Positions 1-10,366 of a stretch of 64,000 nt of DNA are shown one piece after another. The stretch comes from SH-MAG3 sp035461245 (GTDB taxonomy: Bacteria > Gemmatimonadota > Gemmatimonadetes > Longimicrobiales > RSA9). The stretch lies in the NCBI GenBank assembly GCA_035461245.1, contig DATHVP010000143.1, positions 62,001 to 126,000 on the forward strand. Reading direction: 5' to 3'. The position numbers and the translations under genes are program-made. The notes below the pieces were generated by a model, which had not been told where the DNA came from, did not search any database, and was given only the letters and a program-made list of their open reading frames with translations. Within the stretch, counting starts at the first letter, position 1. Each line of letters starts with the position of its first letter.

Positions 1-1305
<1,305 letters not shown>

Positions 1306-1322
<17 letters not shown>

Positions 1323-2943
1323 GAGCGGGCTCCCCGGCATGGGCCGGCAGGTAGATCGTGAAGCAGGCGCCGGCGTCCGGGTCATTGTCCACCAGGATGG
1401 CCCCGCTGTGGGCCTCCACCGCCCGGTGCACCAGCGCCAGCCCCAGGCCGGTGCCGCCGGCGCGGTTGGTGAAGAACGGGTCGAACAGGCGCGGGATATC
1501 CTCCTCGCGCACGCCGCCGCCCGTGTCCTGAACCGTAACGCGCACGGGGGCGTAGAGGTCCAGCCCCGGCGGCAGGCCGGACGCCGGCCGGTCCACGGTG
1601 ACGGTAACGACGCCGTCGTCGGGCGAGTGCTGCACGGCGTTCAGCACCAGGTTGAAGATGGCCCGATGCAGCAGGTCCGGGTCCCCGTCCACCATCAGGG
1701 CCTCGTCGGGCCTTTGTAGCTCGATGCGGATGTTGCCGGTGCGGTCGGGATGACGCTGGGCCAGGCTGACGGCGTCACTGGCGACGGCGCCCACGTCCAC
1801 CGCCGTCCAGCGGCGGGTCTCCACGCGGCTGAACTCCATGAACTCCGCCAGCAGCCGCGTCAGCCGGTCCGACTCGCGGAGGACGAGGGAGCGGAGCATG
1901 TCGCTGTCCTCCTCCCTGAGCCGCGGCCCGCCGAGCTGCTCGACGGCGCTGCGGATGGAGGCCAGCGGGTTCTTGATCTCGTGGGCCAGCGAGGCACCCA
2001 GCTCCGCAATGCCCTGGAGCCGGTCCGTGCGACGGATGAGCTCCTCCATGCGCCGGCTCTCCGTGATGTCCTGCATCACGGCCGTCACTGACGGCTGGTC
2101 CTCCCGTTCCAGGACCGTGGTCCGGGCGCCCAGGTAGCGGACGCCCGCGGGCGTGCGACGGCGGATCTCGAAACGCGTCACCGGCACCCGCGTGGCCACC
2201 GTCCGGCGGATGAGCGTGCCCAGCCCCGGTGCCGTCCGGTCCAGCTCCTCCAGAACGGGCTGGCCGCTGAGGCCCTCGGCAGGCAGGTTCAGCAGGTCTG
2301 CCGCCGACGTGTTCATGTAGACCAGCCGGCCCTCGCCATCCACCGTGATCACCGCGGTGTCCAGCGCGCCCAGGATGTCATTCGTGTCCAGCAGGAGCTG
2401 GCGCAGCTCCAGCTCCGCCGCGCCCAGCGCCGCGCCCGTCCGCCGCAGACGGTCGCCCAGGAACGCCGTCGCGACCGCCACCACACTGAACAGGCCCACC
2501 CGCAGGAAGTCCGCGCGGCCGGGATCCTCCTGCGGCACGAAGACCACACCCGCAATAAACAGGATGCTCGACAGCGCACCGATGAGGAGACCGCCTGGCA
2601 ATGGCAGCAGCAGCGCGCCCGCGGTGATGACCAGGATGTAGAGGGGCGGATACGGACTGGCCGGGCCGCCGGTGACGTGGATGACCGCCGTCACCAGCAG
2701 CACGTCGAACACCACCTGCACGTAGAGGAAGTTCCGGCCGGGCGGCCGCTTCAGCACCTCCACCCACCAGAACCCGAACGCCGTCACCACCAGTGCCGAG
2801 AGTAGCGCCACCGTGGCGATGAGCGTCTCGAGCTGGTTCGGCTCCGGCGCCAGCCACCGCGCCACGGCTGCCACGAATATGGCTGACGCCAGCACCAGGC
2901 GGCCCGTCCAGAGCCACCGCAGCATCCGTTCTGTCCGCCCCAT
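1306..2943 (-). CDS. PilS/NtrB-like membrane sensor histidine kinase
   Basis: Sensor kinase of 545 residues, partner of the overlapping sigma-54 activator. The first ~165 residues hold about five to six hydrophobic segments (for example 13-31, 38-62, 72-92, 100-136, 147-163) with little periplasmic sequence, as in PilS. A PAS domain follows (about 185-290, ending in the PAC-like stretch TAVMQDITESRRMEE). The dimerisation/phospho-acceptor helix has His321 in ASLAHEIKNPLAS. The ATPase domain has N-box FNLVLNAVQH, G1 DTGGG and G2 GGTGLGLAL. The ATG at 2943 is the only good start; its Shine-Dalgarno is weak. Overlap with the regulator suggests one transcript. The PAS and membrane-only sensor suggest an internal or membrane cue; the signal is not identifiable. 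Confidence 0.93.
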
Positions 2944-3190
2944 CGCGTCCGTGCTGTTGAGGTAGAGCCCGCCGGCGTCGCCGCGCCTGTGCCAGCGCCT
3001 CGGCGCGACAACACTAGCGCGTCACCTTGCGAATTGCAATTGCGCCCGGTTGCAATCGGCGGAATGGGATGGGACGTGTACGCGTCTGGCGGAACTGGCG
3101 GGTTCCTGTGCATGGTATGAGGATTGCGCCGTCCTAGTAGAAAGAGGACGCATCAGAAACAGAGGCATTACAGACGCCCCAGGGGGTCCC
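2944..3190. promoter_or_regulatory. Divergent intergenic region between kinase and outer-membrane protease genes
   Basis: This 247-bp gap separates two divergent genes and must hold both promoters. The stretch 3029-3062 is relatively A+T-rich and contains the perfect 10-bp palindrome AATTGCAATT, a plausible protein-binding site. I cannot assign -35/-10 boxes confidently. Confidence 0.35.
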
Positions 3191-6100
3191 ATGCGGTTGT
3201 ACCCGAGGCAAGGTGGAGGCCTTGCTGTCTTCCTGTCAGCCGTGCTCATGGTCATGGGCGCCGCGCCGGTGAGCGGCCAGTATTTCGGCCGGCAGAAGGT
3301 GCAGTACGAGACCTTCGACTGGCAGGTGCTGGACACGGAGCGGTTCGAGGTCCACTACTACCCGTCCATGGAGGCGGTCACGCAGGACGCCGGCCGGATG
3401 TCGGAGCGGTGGTATGCGCGGCTGTCGCGGACGTTCCAGCACGAGTTCGAGCGAAAGCCCATCATCTTCTACGCGGACCACCCTGACTTTCAGCAGACGA
3501 ACACGACGTTCGGGATGCTGGGCGAGGGCACGGGCGGGTTCACGGAGGCCATGCGCAACCGCGTGGTCATGCCGTTCACGGGCACGTACTTCGAGAACGA
3601 CCACGTCATCGGCCACGAGCTTGTGCATGTCTTCCAGTACGACCTGGCGTCCTCGCCGGGCGGCGGTGGTCTCCAGGGCATGAGCCGGCTGCCGCTGTGG
3701 CTCATCGAGGGCATGGCGGAATACCTGTCGCTGGGCCGGGAGGACGCGCACACGGCCATGTGGATGCGGGACGCGGCGCTGCGGGGCGAGCTGCCGACGA
3801 TCCGTGACCTGGGGCGGGACCCGCGATTCTTCCCCTACCGCTACGGCCAGGCGCTGTGGGCGTATGTGGCGGGCCGATGGGGCGACCGGGCGGTGCCGGA
3901 GATCTACCGGATGGCGACGCGGACGGGCTTCGAGGTCGCTCTGGAGCGGGTGCTGGGCGTAAACAGCGAGCAGCTGTCGGAGGCGTGGATCACGTCCATC
4001 CGCTCGACGTACCTGCCGCTGATCGAGGGCCGGCAGCGGCCGCAGGACGCGGGCCAGCCGATCCTGCACGAGGACGAGATCGGCGCCATGCACCTGGCGC
4101 CGTCGGTGAGTCCGGACGGCCGGTTCGTGGCGTTCTTCGGGCGCCGTGAGATCTTCACGACGGACCTGTATGTGGCGGACGCGGCGACGGGCGAGATCGT
4201 GCAGCGGCTGACGTCGCCGAACCGGGACCAGCACTTCGACGCACTGAGCTTCATCCAGTCGGCGGGCACGTGGTCGCCGGACGGTACGCGGTTCGCCTTC
4301 GTCGTGTTCGCGCAGGGCGACCACCAGATCGCCGTCATGGACGTGAGCCGGCGACGTGTGGAGCGGCGCTACTCGGTGGAGGGTGTGGGTGCCGTGCAGA
4401 CGCCGGCGTGGTCGCCGGACGGCCGCAGCATCGCGTTCAGCGGGATGTCCGGCGGGCTGAGCGACCTGTACATCCTGGACCTGGAGAGCGGCACAGTCCG
4501 GCAGATGACGAATGACCGGTACGCGCGACTGCACCCCTCGTGGTCGCCGGACGGCAGCACCCTGGCGTTCGTGACGGACGAGGCGGGCACGGACCTCGAC
4601 CGCCTGGTCTATGGCAACATGGAGATCGGGCTGATGGACGTGGCGACGGGGCAGACGCAGACGCTGGACCTGTTCCCGCGTGGCAAGCACATCAACCCGC
4701 ACTTTGCGCCGGGCGGCCGGGAACTGTACTTCCTGGCGGACCCGGAGGGCTTCACGGACCTGTACCGCGTGGAGCTGGCGTCGGGGCAGATCCACCAGGT
4801 CACGCGACTGGCCACGGGCATCAGCGGCATCACCGGGTTGTCGCCGGCCATGTCCGTCGCCTCGCAGTCCGGCCGGATCATGTTCTCGGTGTTCGAGAAC
4901 TCGGGCAACAACATCTACGCACTGGACCTGGCTGACGCCCGGGGCACGCCGGTGGACCGGACGGTGCCGCAGGTGGCACGGGCGGCGATCCTGCCGCCGG
5001 TGGAAGCGTTCGGCAGCGGGCTGGTCCACGATTACCTGGACGACCCGGTGGGCGGGTTGCCGGCGGAGCGGCAATTCGCGACACGCGACTACCGTACGAA
5101 GATCGAACTGGACTGGATCGGGCCGCCGACGCTGGGAGTGGGCGTGAGCGAGTTCGGCGCCGGGGTCGCAGGCGGCATCTCGTTCTTCTTCTCGGACATG
5201 ATGGGCGACAACCAGATCGGCGCGGTGGTCCAGGCCAACGGCTCGTTCCGCGACATGGGCGCGCAGGTGCAGTACGTGAACGCGGCGAATCGCTGGAACT
5301 GGGGCGTGGTGGGCGGCCACATCCCGTACCTCACGGGCTTCACGGCGTGGGAAGGGACGACCGGTGGCACCGGCGTACTGAGCCAGTATCTGGAGCGCAT
5401 CTACATCCAGCAGCTTGCCGGGATGACGCAGTACCCGTTCAGCCAGACGCGTCGTTTTGAGGCGCAGGCAGGCGCGACGCGGTATGCGTTCCACCGGGAG
5501 ATCCTCCAGTACGAGTACATCCAGGGCCAGCCCACAGGCAATTACCTGCTGCAGGAAGTGGATTCACCGGATCCGCTGTACTTCATGGAGGGCTCCGCGG
5601 CCTTCGTCGGAGACAACTCCTTCTTTGCCTTCACGTCACCGGTGGCAGGCGAGCGCTGGCGGGTGGAGGCGGCGCCTACGTTCGGCTCGCTGACGTTCCA
5701 CTCCCTGCTGGCGGACTATCGCCGGTACCACATGATCCAGCCCATTTCGCTGGCGGGCCGGGTCCTGCACTACGGCCGGTACGGCCAGGACGCCGAGGGC
5801 ATTGACGACGAGGGCCGCACCATATTCCCGCGACTCTTCCTCGGCTACGAACCCCTCATCCGCGGCTACAGCCGGGAGTCCTTCGACGTCAGGCGCGAAT
5901 GCCAGCCCACGCAGAGCGACTCCTGCCCGGCGTTCAGCCGCCTGACGGGAACCCGCATCGCCGTGGCAAACTTCGAGGTGCGCGTGCCCCTGTTCGGCGT
6001 GCCGGAGTTCGGGCTCATCAACTTCCCCATCCTGCCCACGGAGATCTCGCCGTTCCTCGACATGGGCGTGGCCTGGGCAGCGGACGAGCCGCCGGAGTTC

Positions 6101-6268
6101 CGGCTGGAGCGCGGCGACACCAGCGCGCGGGTTCCGGTGTTCAGCACGGGCCTGTCGGCGCGGATGAACATCCTGGGCTACTTCGTGCTGGAGGCGTACT
6201 ACGCGTACCCGTTCCAGCGGCCGGACCGGGGCTGGCACTGGGGGTTCAACCTGGCGCCGGGATGGTGA
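3191..6268 (+). CDS. Peptidase-MA-like / TolB-like propeller / outer-membrane beta-barrel protein
   Basis: Exported protein of 1025 residues. The start at 3191 follows AGGGGGT and gives a signal peptide (about 1-30, ending APVSGQ); frame continues upstream but has no export signal. Residues ~40-330 resemble the gluzincin 'peptidase MA' fold, with zinc motif HELVH at 142-146. Residues ~340-620 form a TolB/WD40-like propeller with repeated SPDG motifs (for example AWSPDGRSIAFSG, SWSPDGSTLAFVT). The final ~350 residues look like a BamA/surface-antigen-type beta-barrel ending in aromatic W. The architecture suggests an outer-membrane-anchored protease or peptide-binding machine. Activity is inferred; the barrel family and glutamate ligand positions need structure comparison. 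Confidence 0.8.
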   Translation: MRLYPRQGGGLAVFLSAVLMVMGAAPVSGQYFGRQKVQYETFDWQVLDTERFEVHYYPSMEAVTQDAGRMSERWYARLSRTFQHEFERKPIIFYADHPDFQQTNTTFGMLGEGTGGFTEAMRNRVVMPFTGTYFENDHVIGHELVHVFQYDLASSPGGGGLQGMSRLPLWLIEGMAEYLSLGREDAHTAMWMRDAALRGELPTIRDLGRDPRFFPYRYGQALWAYVAGRWGDRAVPEIYRMATRTGFEVALERVLGVNSEQLSEAWITSIRSTYLPLIEGRQRPQDAGQPILHEDEIGAMHLAPSVSPDGRFVAFFGRREIFTTDLYVADAATGEIVQRLTSPNRDQHFDALSFIQSAGTWSPDGTRFAFVVFAQGDHQIAVMDVSRRRVERRYSVEGVGAVQTPAWSPDGRSIAFSGMSGGLSDLYILDLESGTVRQMTNDRYARLHPSWSPDGSTLAFVTDEAGTDLDRLVYGNMEIGLMDVATGQTQTLDLFPRGKHINPHFAPGGRELYFLADPEGFTDLYRVELASGQIHQVTRLATGISGITGLSPAMSVASQSGRIMFSVFENSGNNIYALDLADARGTPVDRTVPQVARAAILPPVEAFGSGLVHDYLDDPVGGLPAERQFATRDYRTKIELDWIGPPTLGVGVSEFGAGVAGGISFFFSDMMGDNQIGAVVQANGSFRDMGAQVQYVNAANRWNWGVVGGHIPYLTGFTAWEGTTGGTGVLSQYLERIYIQQLAGMTQYPFSQTRRFEAQAGATRYAFHREILQYEYIQGQPTGNYLLQEVDSPDPLYFMEGSAAFVGDNSFFAFTSPVAGERWRVEAAPTFGSLTFHSLLADYRRYHMIQPISLAGRVLHYGRYGQDAEGIDDEGRTIFPRLFLGYEPLIRGYSRESFDVRRECQPTQSDSCPAFSRLTGTRIAVANFEVRVPLFGVPEFGLINFPILPTEISPFLDMGVAWAADEPPEFRLERGDTSARVPVFSTGLSARMNILGYFVLEAYYAYPFQRPDRGWHWGFNLAPGW

Positions 6269-6276
6269 GGGACGAA

Positions 6277-6317
6277 ACGGGCACGGGAACGGGAACGTTT
6301 ACGTAAACATTTAACGA
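6277..6317. repeat. Dispersed doubled-hexamer repeat, copy A
   Basis: A run of CGGGAA-type hexamers followed by CGTTTACGTAAAC and ATTTAACG sits between the convergent stop codons of the barrel protein and the AAA ATPase. It is a divergent member of the family seen at 14.13, 14.34, 50.9 and 62.44 kb. Confidence 0.7.
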
Positions 6318-6323
6318 AGCAGG

Positions 6324-7814
6324 TCAGTTGGCAGGCACTGCGCGGGTTCGGGCCCAGTCGCGCAGTGCCTGTACCTTTTCGGCCATGGTGACGGAGAGGG
6401 GGCGGGTGGCGGCGGCCTCACGGAGCAGGTGCTCCTGGGTGAGGGGTGTGCCATCGGCAAAGGCCGAGTAGAGAGCGGAGACGATGGCCTGCTCGATCTC
6501 GGCGCCGCTGAAGCCGCGGGTGGCGGTGCTGAGGAGGCGGAGGTCGAAGGTGTCGGGCTGCTGGCGACGTCGTCCGAGATGGATCCTGGCGATCTCCATG
6601 CGGCTCTCCGCGTCGGGCAGGTCCACGAAGAACGTCTCGTCGAAACGGCCCTTGCGGAGGAACTCCGGCGGCAGCTTCGACACGTCATTGGCCGTGGCGA
6701 CGACAAAGACATGTTCCTTCCGCTCCTGCAGCCATGTCAGGAACGTGCCCAGCACGCGGGTGGACACACCGCCATCCTCACTGCCGCCTGCCGCAAAGGC
6801 CTTTTCCAGCTCATCGATGAACAGGATGCACGGTGCCACGGCCTCGGCGGTGCGCATGGCACGGCGGAAGTTGTTCTCCGTCTGGCCGACGTACTTGTTG
6901 TAGAGGCTGCCCGTGTCCATGCGCAGCAGCGGCAGCCCCCACTCGCCGGCCACGGTGCGGGCGCACAGGCTCTTGCCGCAGCCGGGCACGCCGATGAGGA
7001 GCATGCCCCGGGGGAAGTCCAGGCCGAACTCGCCGGCGGCAACGGGATCCCTGACGATGTTCGTGCGCTTGCGCAGCCAATCCTTGAGCCCGGCCATGCC
7101 GGCCACATCCGCCATGGTTTCCTCGACGGGGTAGTACTCGAGGACGCCTTCCTGCGCCACCAGCCGCTTCTTCGCTTCCACCACGTGGGCTATGTCACCG
7201 GCGTCGAGGACGCCGTCCTCCACCATGGCCCTGGTGAGTACCTTCTCGGCTTCCAGCAGGGTCAGGCCCCGCAGTGCCTGGAGCAGTCGCGCCTCGTCGG
7301 CGCCCTCCAGGCGGACGTCCACCTGCTGCCTGCGTCCCAGGTCCCGGGCAATATGCGAGATGAGGGACCGCAGCTCGGCCTCCGATGGCGCGGGCAACTG
7401 CATGGTCGCCACAAGTGGCCGGAGCGCGGCGGGCAGCTCCACGTCCACGCCAGTGATGACGATGGCGCCGTTTCGGGTGCCCAGGTCCCGGGCCACCTCC
7501 CGCAACCGCTGGACGATGACGTCGTTGCCCGCGATGCCATCGAACGCCGGGAAGTGGTACAGCGCGGGCACCTGGGCGCTGGCCACGTGGGCCAGGGCCT
7601 GGGCGGGCTCCTGCGTCTCGTAAACGGCGTTGGCATTGCCATCCCTGGACAGGCCGCGGATGCGCGACCACAGGAACAGCGGCAAGGTCATGCGGTCGGC
7701 CAGGTGGCGGAGCAGGAACTGGACGCGCTCGTCCTCGACGGTGTCAATGAGGATGATGCCATGACGTGAGCGGACGAGGAGCTCGAGGTCCGCCAGCGCT
7801 TCCGTAGCGAGCAT
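6324..7814 (-). CDS. Ycf46-like AAA+ ATPase
   Basis: Cytoplasmic AAA+ ATPase of 496 residues. The N-terminal half (1-235) is a degenerate ATPase-like region typical of the Ycf46 family (LVRSRHGIILIDTVEDERV start). The C-terminal module has Walker A GVPGCGKS at about 275-282, Walker B CILFIDELEKAF near 329-340, sensor-1 region VVATAND, and an arginine-finger stretch LRKGRFDE. It begins 14 bp after the stop of the GAF histidine kinase, so the two are likely co-transcribed. In cyanobacteria Ycf46 has been linked to inorganic-carbon or stress physiology; the substrate here is unknown. Family call is strong, role inferred. Confidence 0.88.
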   Translation of the reverse strand: MLATEALADLELLVRSRHGIILIDTVEDERVQFLLRHLADRMTLPLFLWSRIRGLSRDGNANAVYETQEPAQALAHVASAQVPALYHFPAFDGIAGNDVIVQRLREVARDLGTRNGAIVITGVDVELPAALRPLVATMQLPAPSEAELRSLISHIARDLGRRQQVDVRLEGADEARLLQALRGLTLLEAEKVLTRAMVEDGVLDAGDIAHVVEAKKRLVAQEGVLEYYPVEETMADVAGMAGLKDWLRKRTNIVRDPVAAGEFGLDFPRGMLLIGVPGCGKSLCARTVAGEWGLPLLRMDTGSLYNKYVGQTENNFRRAMRTAEAVAPCILFIDELEKAFAAGGSEDGGVSTRVLGTFLTWLQERKEHVFVVATANDVSKLPPEFLRKGRFDETFFVDLPDAESRMEIARIHLGRRRQQPDTFDLRLLSTATRGFSGAEIEQAIVSALYSAFADGTPLTQEHLLREAAATRPLSVTMAEKVQALRDWARTRAVPAN

Positions 7815-7828
7815 GCCTGTGTCTTCGC

Positions 7829-9736
7829 TCAGGTGTTGCGGTTCATGCCGGGCGTGTGCCGGGGCAGGATAAGCGAGAACACGCTGCCCTGCCCTTCCTC
7901 GCTGCTGACATCGAGGCGGCCCTCCAGCATGCGCGCCAGCTTGCGGGCCACGCCGAGGCCGAGGCCGGTGCCGCCGTAGCGGCGCGTGGACACGTTCTCA
8001 ACCTGCCAGAACGGTTCGAAGATGCGCTCCAGGTACTCGACGGGTATGCCTATGCCGGTGTCCCGGACGTCCACACGGAAGCCGGACTCGTCCGACGTCG
8101 CGCTCACCTCGATGGTGCCCTGCTGGGTGAACTTGACGGCGTTCGAGAGCAGGTTCGTCACGATCTGGCGGATCTTGCGCTCATCAGAGACCAGGCGCAA
8201 GCGCCGATCGGGCAGCTCCAGGCGCAGCTCCAGTGACTTCTCCGCCGCCAGCGGCTCCACCATGGCTACCGTATCACGCAGGAGTTCCGACAGGTCCACA
8301 GGGGAGATGCGGATCTCCTCCTTGCCCGCCTCGATGCGGGAGAAGCTGAGCACTTCCTCCACAAGCTGGAGCAGGCTGTCGGATGCGCCCCGGATCCGCT
8401 GCACCTGCCGGCGGGCGCCCTCACCCACGTCGTCGGGCACGCCCATGAGCAGGAGGTCAGCGTAGCCGATGATGGCGTTGAGGGGCGTGCGCAGCTCGTG
8501 GGACATGACGGCCAGGAAATCCGACTTGGCGGCACTGGCGTGGTGGGCCGCAGTGTACAGGCGCGCGTTCTCCACCGCCTGCCCGGCGCGGCGGCCAAGC
8601 TCCATGGCGAGGGTCACGTCCGGCTCACCGAACTCCCGGCCAGGGTGGGCGAGAGCCAGTGTGAGCGAGCCAATCACACGGTCCTCGGCGGCGATGGGAA
8701 CGCTGAGGACGGAGCGCAGGCGAAAGGAACGGAGCAGTTCGTGGTGTTCCTCGTCGCGGGCTGCGGCGCGGAGCATGTCGTCCGTCACGTCCAGGATCAG
8801 GTCCGGCTCACCGGTGGCCATGACGCGGCGCAACGCGTCGGCGGCGAGGCCCGAGCCGGGGTAGCGCGCCTCGAACTCGCGCCGCCCTTCCCGGCGGACA
8901 GGATCAGGATGGGCGAGGGCCACCAGGTGCGGCATGCCGGCCTCGTCGGCGAGGTAGACCAGGCACCAGTCGGCCAGGTCGGGCACGGCCATCTCCGCCA
9001 TGGCCGACAGCGATGTCTGGTAGTCCAGCGATGACGCGAGCCGCTGGCTCGCCTCCGCAAGGAAGGCCAGGCGCCGTTCGGCGAACTCGGCGCGGACGCG
9101 GGCGCGCATGCCCCGTTCATTGAGCTGCGCCCGTTCCACTGCCTGGGCACACTGCTGCGCCAGCAGCAGCATGAAGGACCGGTCCTCGGCGCGGAAGCCG
9201 CCCGGCCGGCCAAAGCTGAGGACAATGGCACCCAGCAACCGGCTGTTGCCCAGCAACGGCAGTGCGGCCCAGGCGCGGCCCTCGGGATCCGCCAGCTCAG
9301 CCGCCTCGGGATACCGTTCAGCAAGCGACTTGCGGGTCTCGATCCAGACGGGCTCACCCGTCTGCATGACGTCGCCCGCTGGCGTCGGACTGTCGGAGGC
9401 GGCTTCAGCGGCCCGGGCCAGGGTGCTGGCCATGCCGTCGGACGCGACGAGACCGGGCCGGCCGTCCGACCGGGGCGCCACCACTGCCGCTGCCAGCGCG
9501 CCGGTGGCGAGACGGGCCTGCCGCGCCACAGCGTTCAGCACCGGCTCCTCGGCGGGGATGGCCACGAGCTGCGACGTCAGGTCATGGAGCCGCTCCGCTC
9601 GACGGGCCGCCTGCTCCGCCATCTCCGTCTGTGCCTGCAGGCTCTCGTGCAGGTGGCGCACTTCGCCGCCCAGTTCGCGGGCGCGGAACACCAGCCACAG
9701 CGCCACCAGCGCAAGTGCCGCAACGAGGAGGATCAT
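7829..9736 (-). CDS. Hybrid-free GAF-GAF sensor histidine kinase
   Basis: Sensor kinase of 635 residues. The ATG at 9736 is preferred because it starts an N-terminal membrane helix (MILLVAALALVALWLVF); upstream in-frame sequence is unlike protein. A short coiled region (25-55) leads to two GAF-like domains (about 65-205 and 230-395). The phospho-acceptor helix has His413 in MSHELRTPLNAIIGY. The ATPase domain has N-box IVTNLLSNAVKF, DTGIGIP and GGTGLGLGV. No response-regulator domain is attached and no cognate regulator is adjacent. The following gene, 14 bp downstream, is the Ycf46-like ATPase. GAF domains suggest small-molecule or redox sensing; the ligand is not visible. Confidence 0.92.
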   Translation of the reverse strand: MILLVAALALVALWLVFRARELGGEVRHLHESLQAQTEMAEQAARRAERLHDLTSQLVAIPAEEPVLNAVARQARLATGALAAAVVAPRSDGRPGLVASDGMASTLARAAEAASDSPTPAGDVMQTGEPVWIETRKSLAERYPEAAELADPEGRAWAALPLLGNSRLLGAIVLSFGRPGGFRAEDRSFMLLLAQQCAQAVERAQLNERGMRARVRAEFAERRLAFLAEASQRLASSLDYQTSLSAMAEMAVPDLADWCLVYLADEAGMPHLVALAHPDPVRREGRREFEARYPGSGLAADALRRVMATGEPDLILDVTDDMLRAAARDEEHHELLRSFRLRSVLSVPIAAEDRVIGSLTLALAHPGREFGEPDVTLAMELGRRAGQAVENARLYTAAHHASAAKSDFLAVMSHELRTPLNAIIGYADLLLMGVPDDVGEGARRQVQRIRGASDSLLQLVEEVLSFSRIEAGKEEIRISPVDLSELLRDTVAMVEPLAAEKSLELRLELPDRRLRLVSDERKIRQIVTNLLSNAVKFTQQGTIEVSATSDESGFRVDVRDTGIGIPVEYLERIFEPFWQVENVSTRRYGGTGLGLGVARKLARMLEGRLDVSSEEGQGSVFSLILPRHTPGMNRNT

Positions 9737-9962
9737 CGGATCGGTGCCCGGGATATCAAGCTCACCTGCCCGCGGGGTGCCCTGGAAACACGGGCCGCAG
9801 CACAGCGGCTCGGCCCTGCATGTTCCATACTGCACGCCTTCGGCCGCCGCGGGGGTGACGGCAATCGGCAGCGGAATAGTGTCGGGTCGCCGAGGCAGGG
9901 GCAAGGAGCGGCTGCCTTACGGGCGGACCGTGCCGGCGGCGCCACTGACAAACGCGACGAAA

Positions 9963-9990
9963 CCGGCGAACCCCCTGAGGGGCTCGCCGG
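9963..9990 (-). terminator. Hairpin after rpsU
   Basis: An inverted repeat (CCGGCGAACCCC, loop CTGA, GGGGCTCGCCGG) with one G-T wobble pair lies 28 bp past the rpsU stop. On the rpsU strand it is followed by a short TTT. It is a likely intrinsic terminator, although the U-tract is weak. Confidence 0.6.
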
Positions 9991-10017
9991 CCTATGACAC
10001 TGCTGCTGTCCGGATGG

Positions 10018-10209
10018 TTACCGGCGGCGGCGGGCGCGGGCGTTGCGACGGCGGGCGTCCGCAGCCTTCCGCTTGCGGGCCTCGCTGGGCTTCTCGTAGA
10101 AGCGCTTCTTCTTCATGTCCTTGAACAGCCCCGAACGCAGCATCTTGCGGCGGAACTGCTTCAGCGCCCACTCGATCCGGTCGCCTTCGCCAATCTGGAT
10201 TTCGATCAT
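10018..10209 (-). CDS. rpsU: Small ribosomal subunit protein bS21
   Basis: Ribosomal protein S21 of 63 residues, which sits near the anti-Shine-Dalgarno end of 16S rRNA and aids initiation. The sequence opens MIEIQIGEGDRIEWALKQFR and ends in the family's arginine-rich tail (RKAADARRRNARARRRR). Length is normal for S21 (about 60-70). The start at 10209 follows AGGGAAC; an in-frame extension upstream is unlike S21. It is monocistronic, divergent from mpl, with a hairpin downstream. Confidence 0.97.
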   Translation of the reverse strand: MIEIQIGEGDRIEWALKQFRRKMLRSGLFKDMKKKRFYEKPSEARKRKAADARRRNARARRRR

Positions 10210-10366
10210 GTCGTTCCCTGTGAGAAACCAGTCTACAGACAGTTGAAGGTAGCAAAGCCAGCGAATTTTGTCCAGCGGGCGGGGGCCAGGCGGCGACTTG
10301 ACGGGCGGCGGGCGGGCAGGCATTCTGCGCCGACGTCGTAAGCACAGACACGCGAAAGGATTAGGC

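Noticed and set aside
3236..5494. Long minus-strand open frame opposite the protease/propeller/barrel gene
   Set aside because: Same GC-bias shadow; the plus-strand protein has signal peptide, HELVH and propeller repeats.
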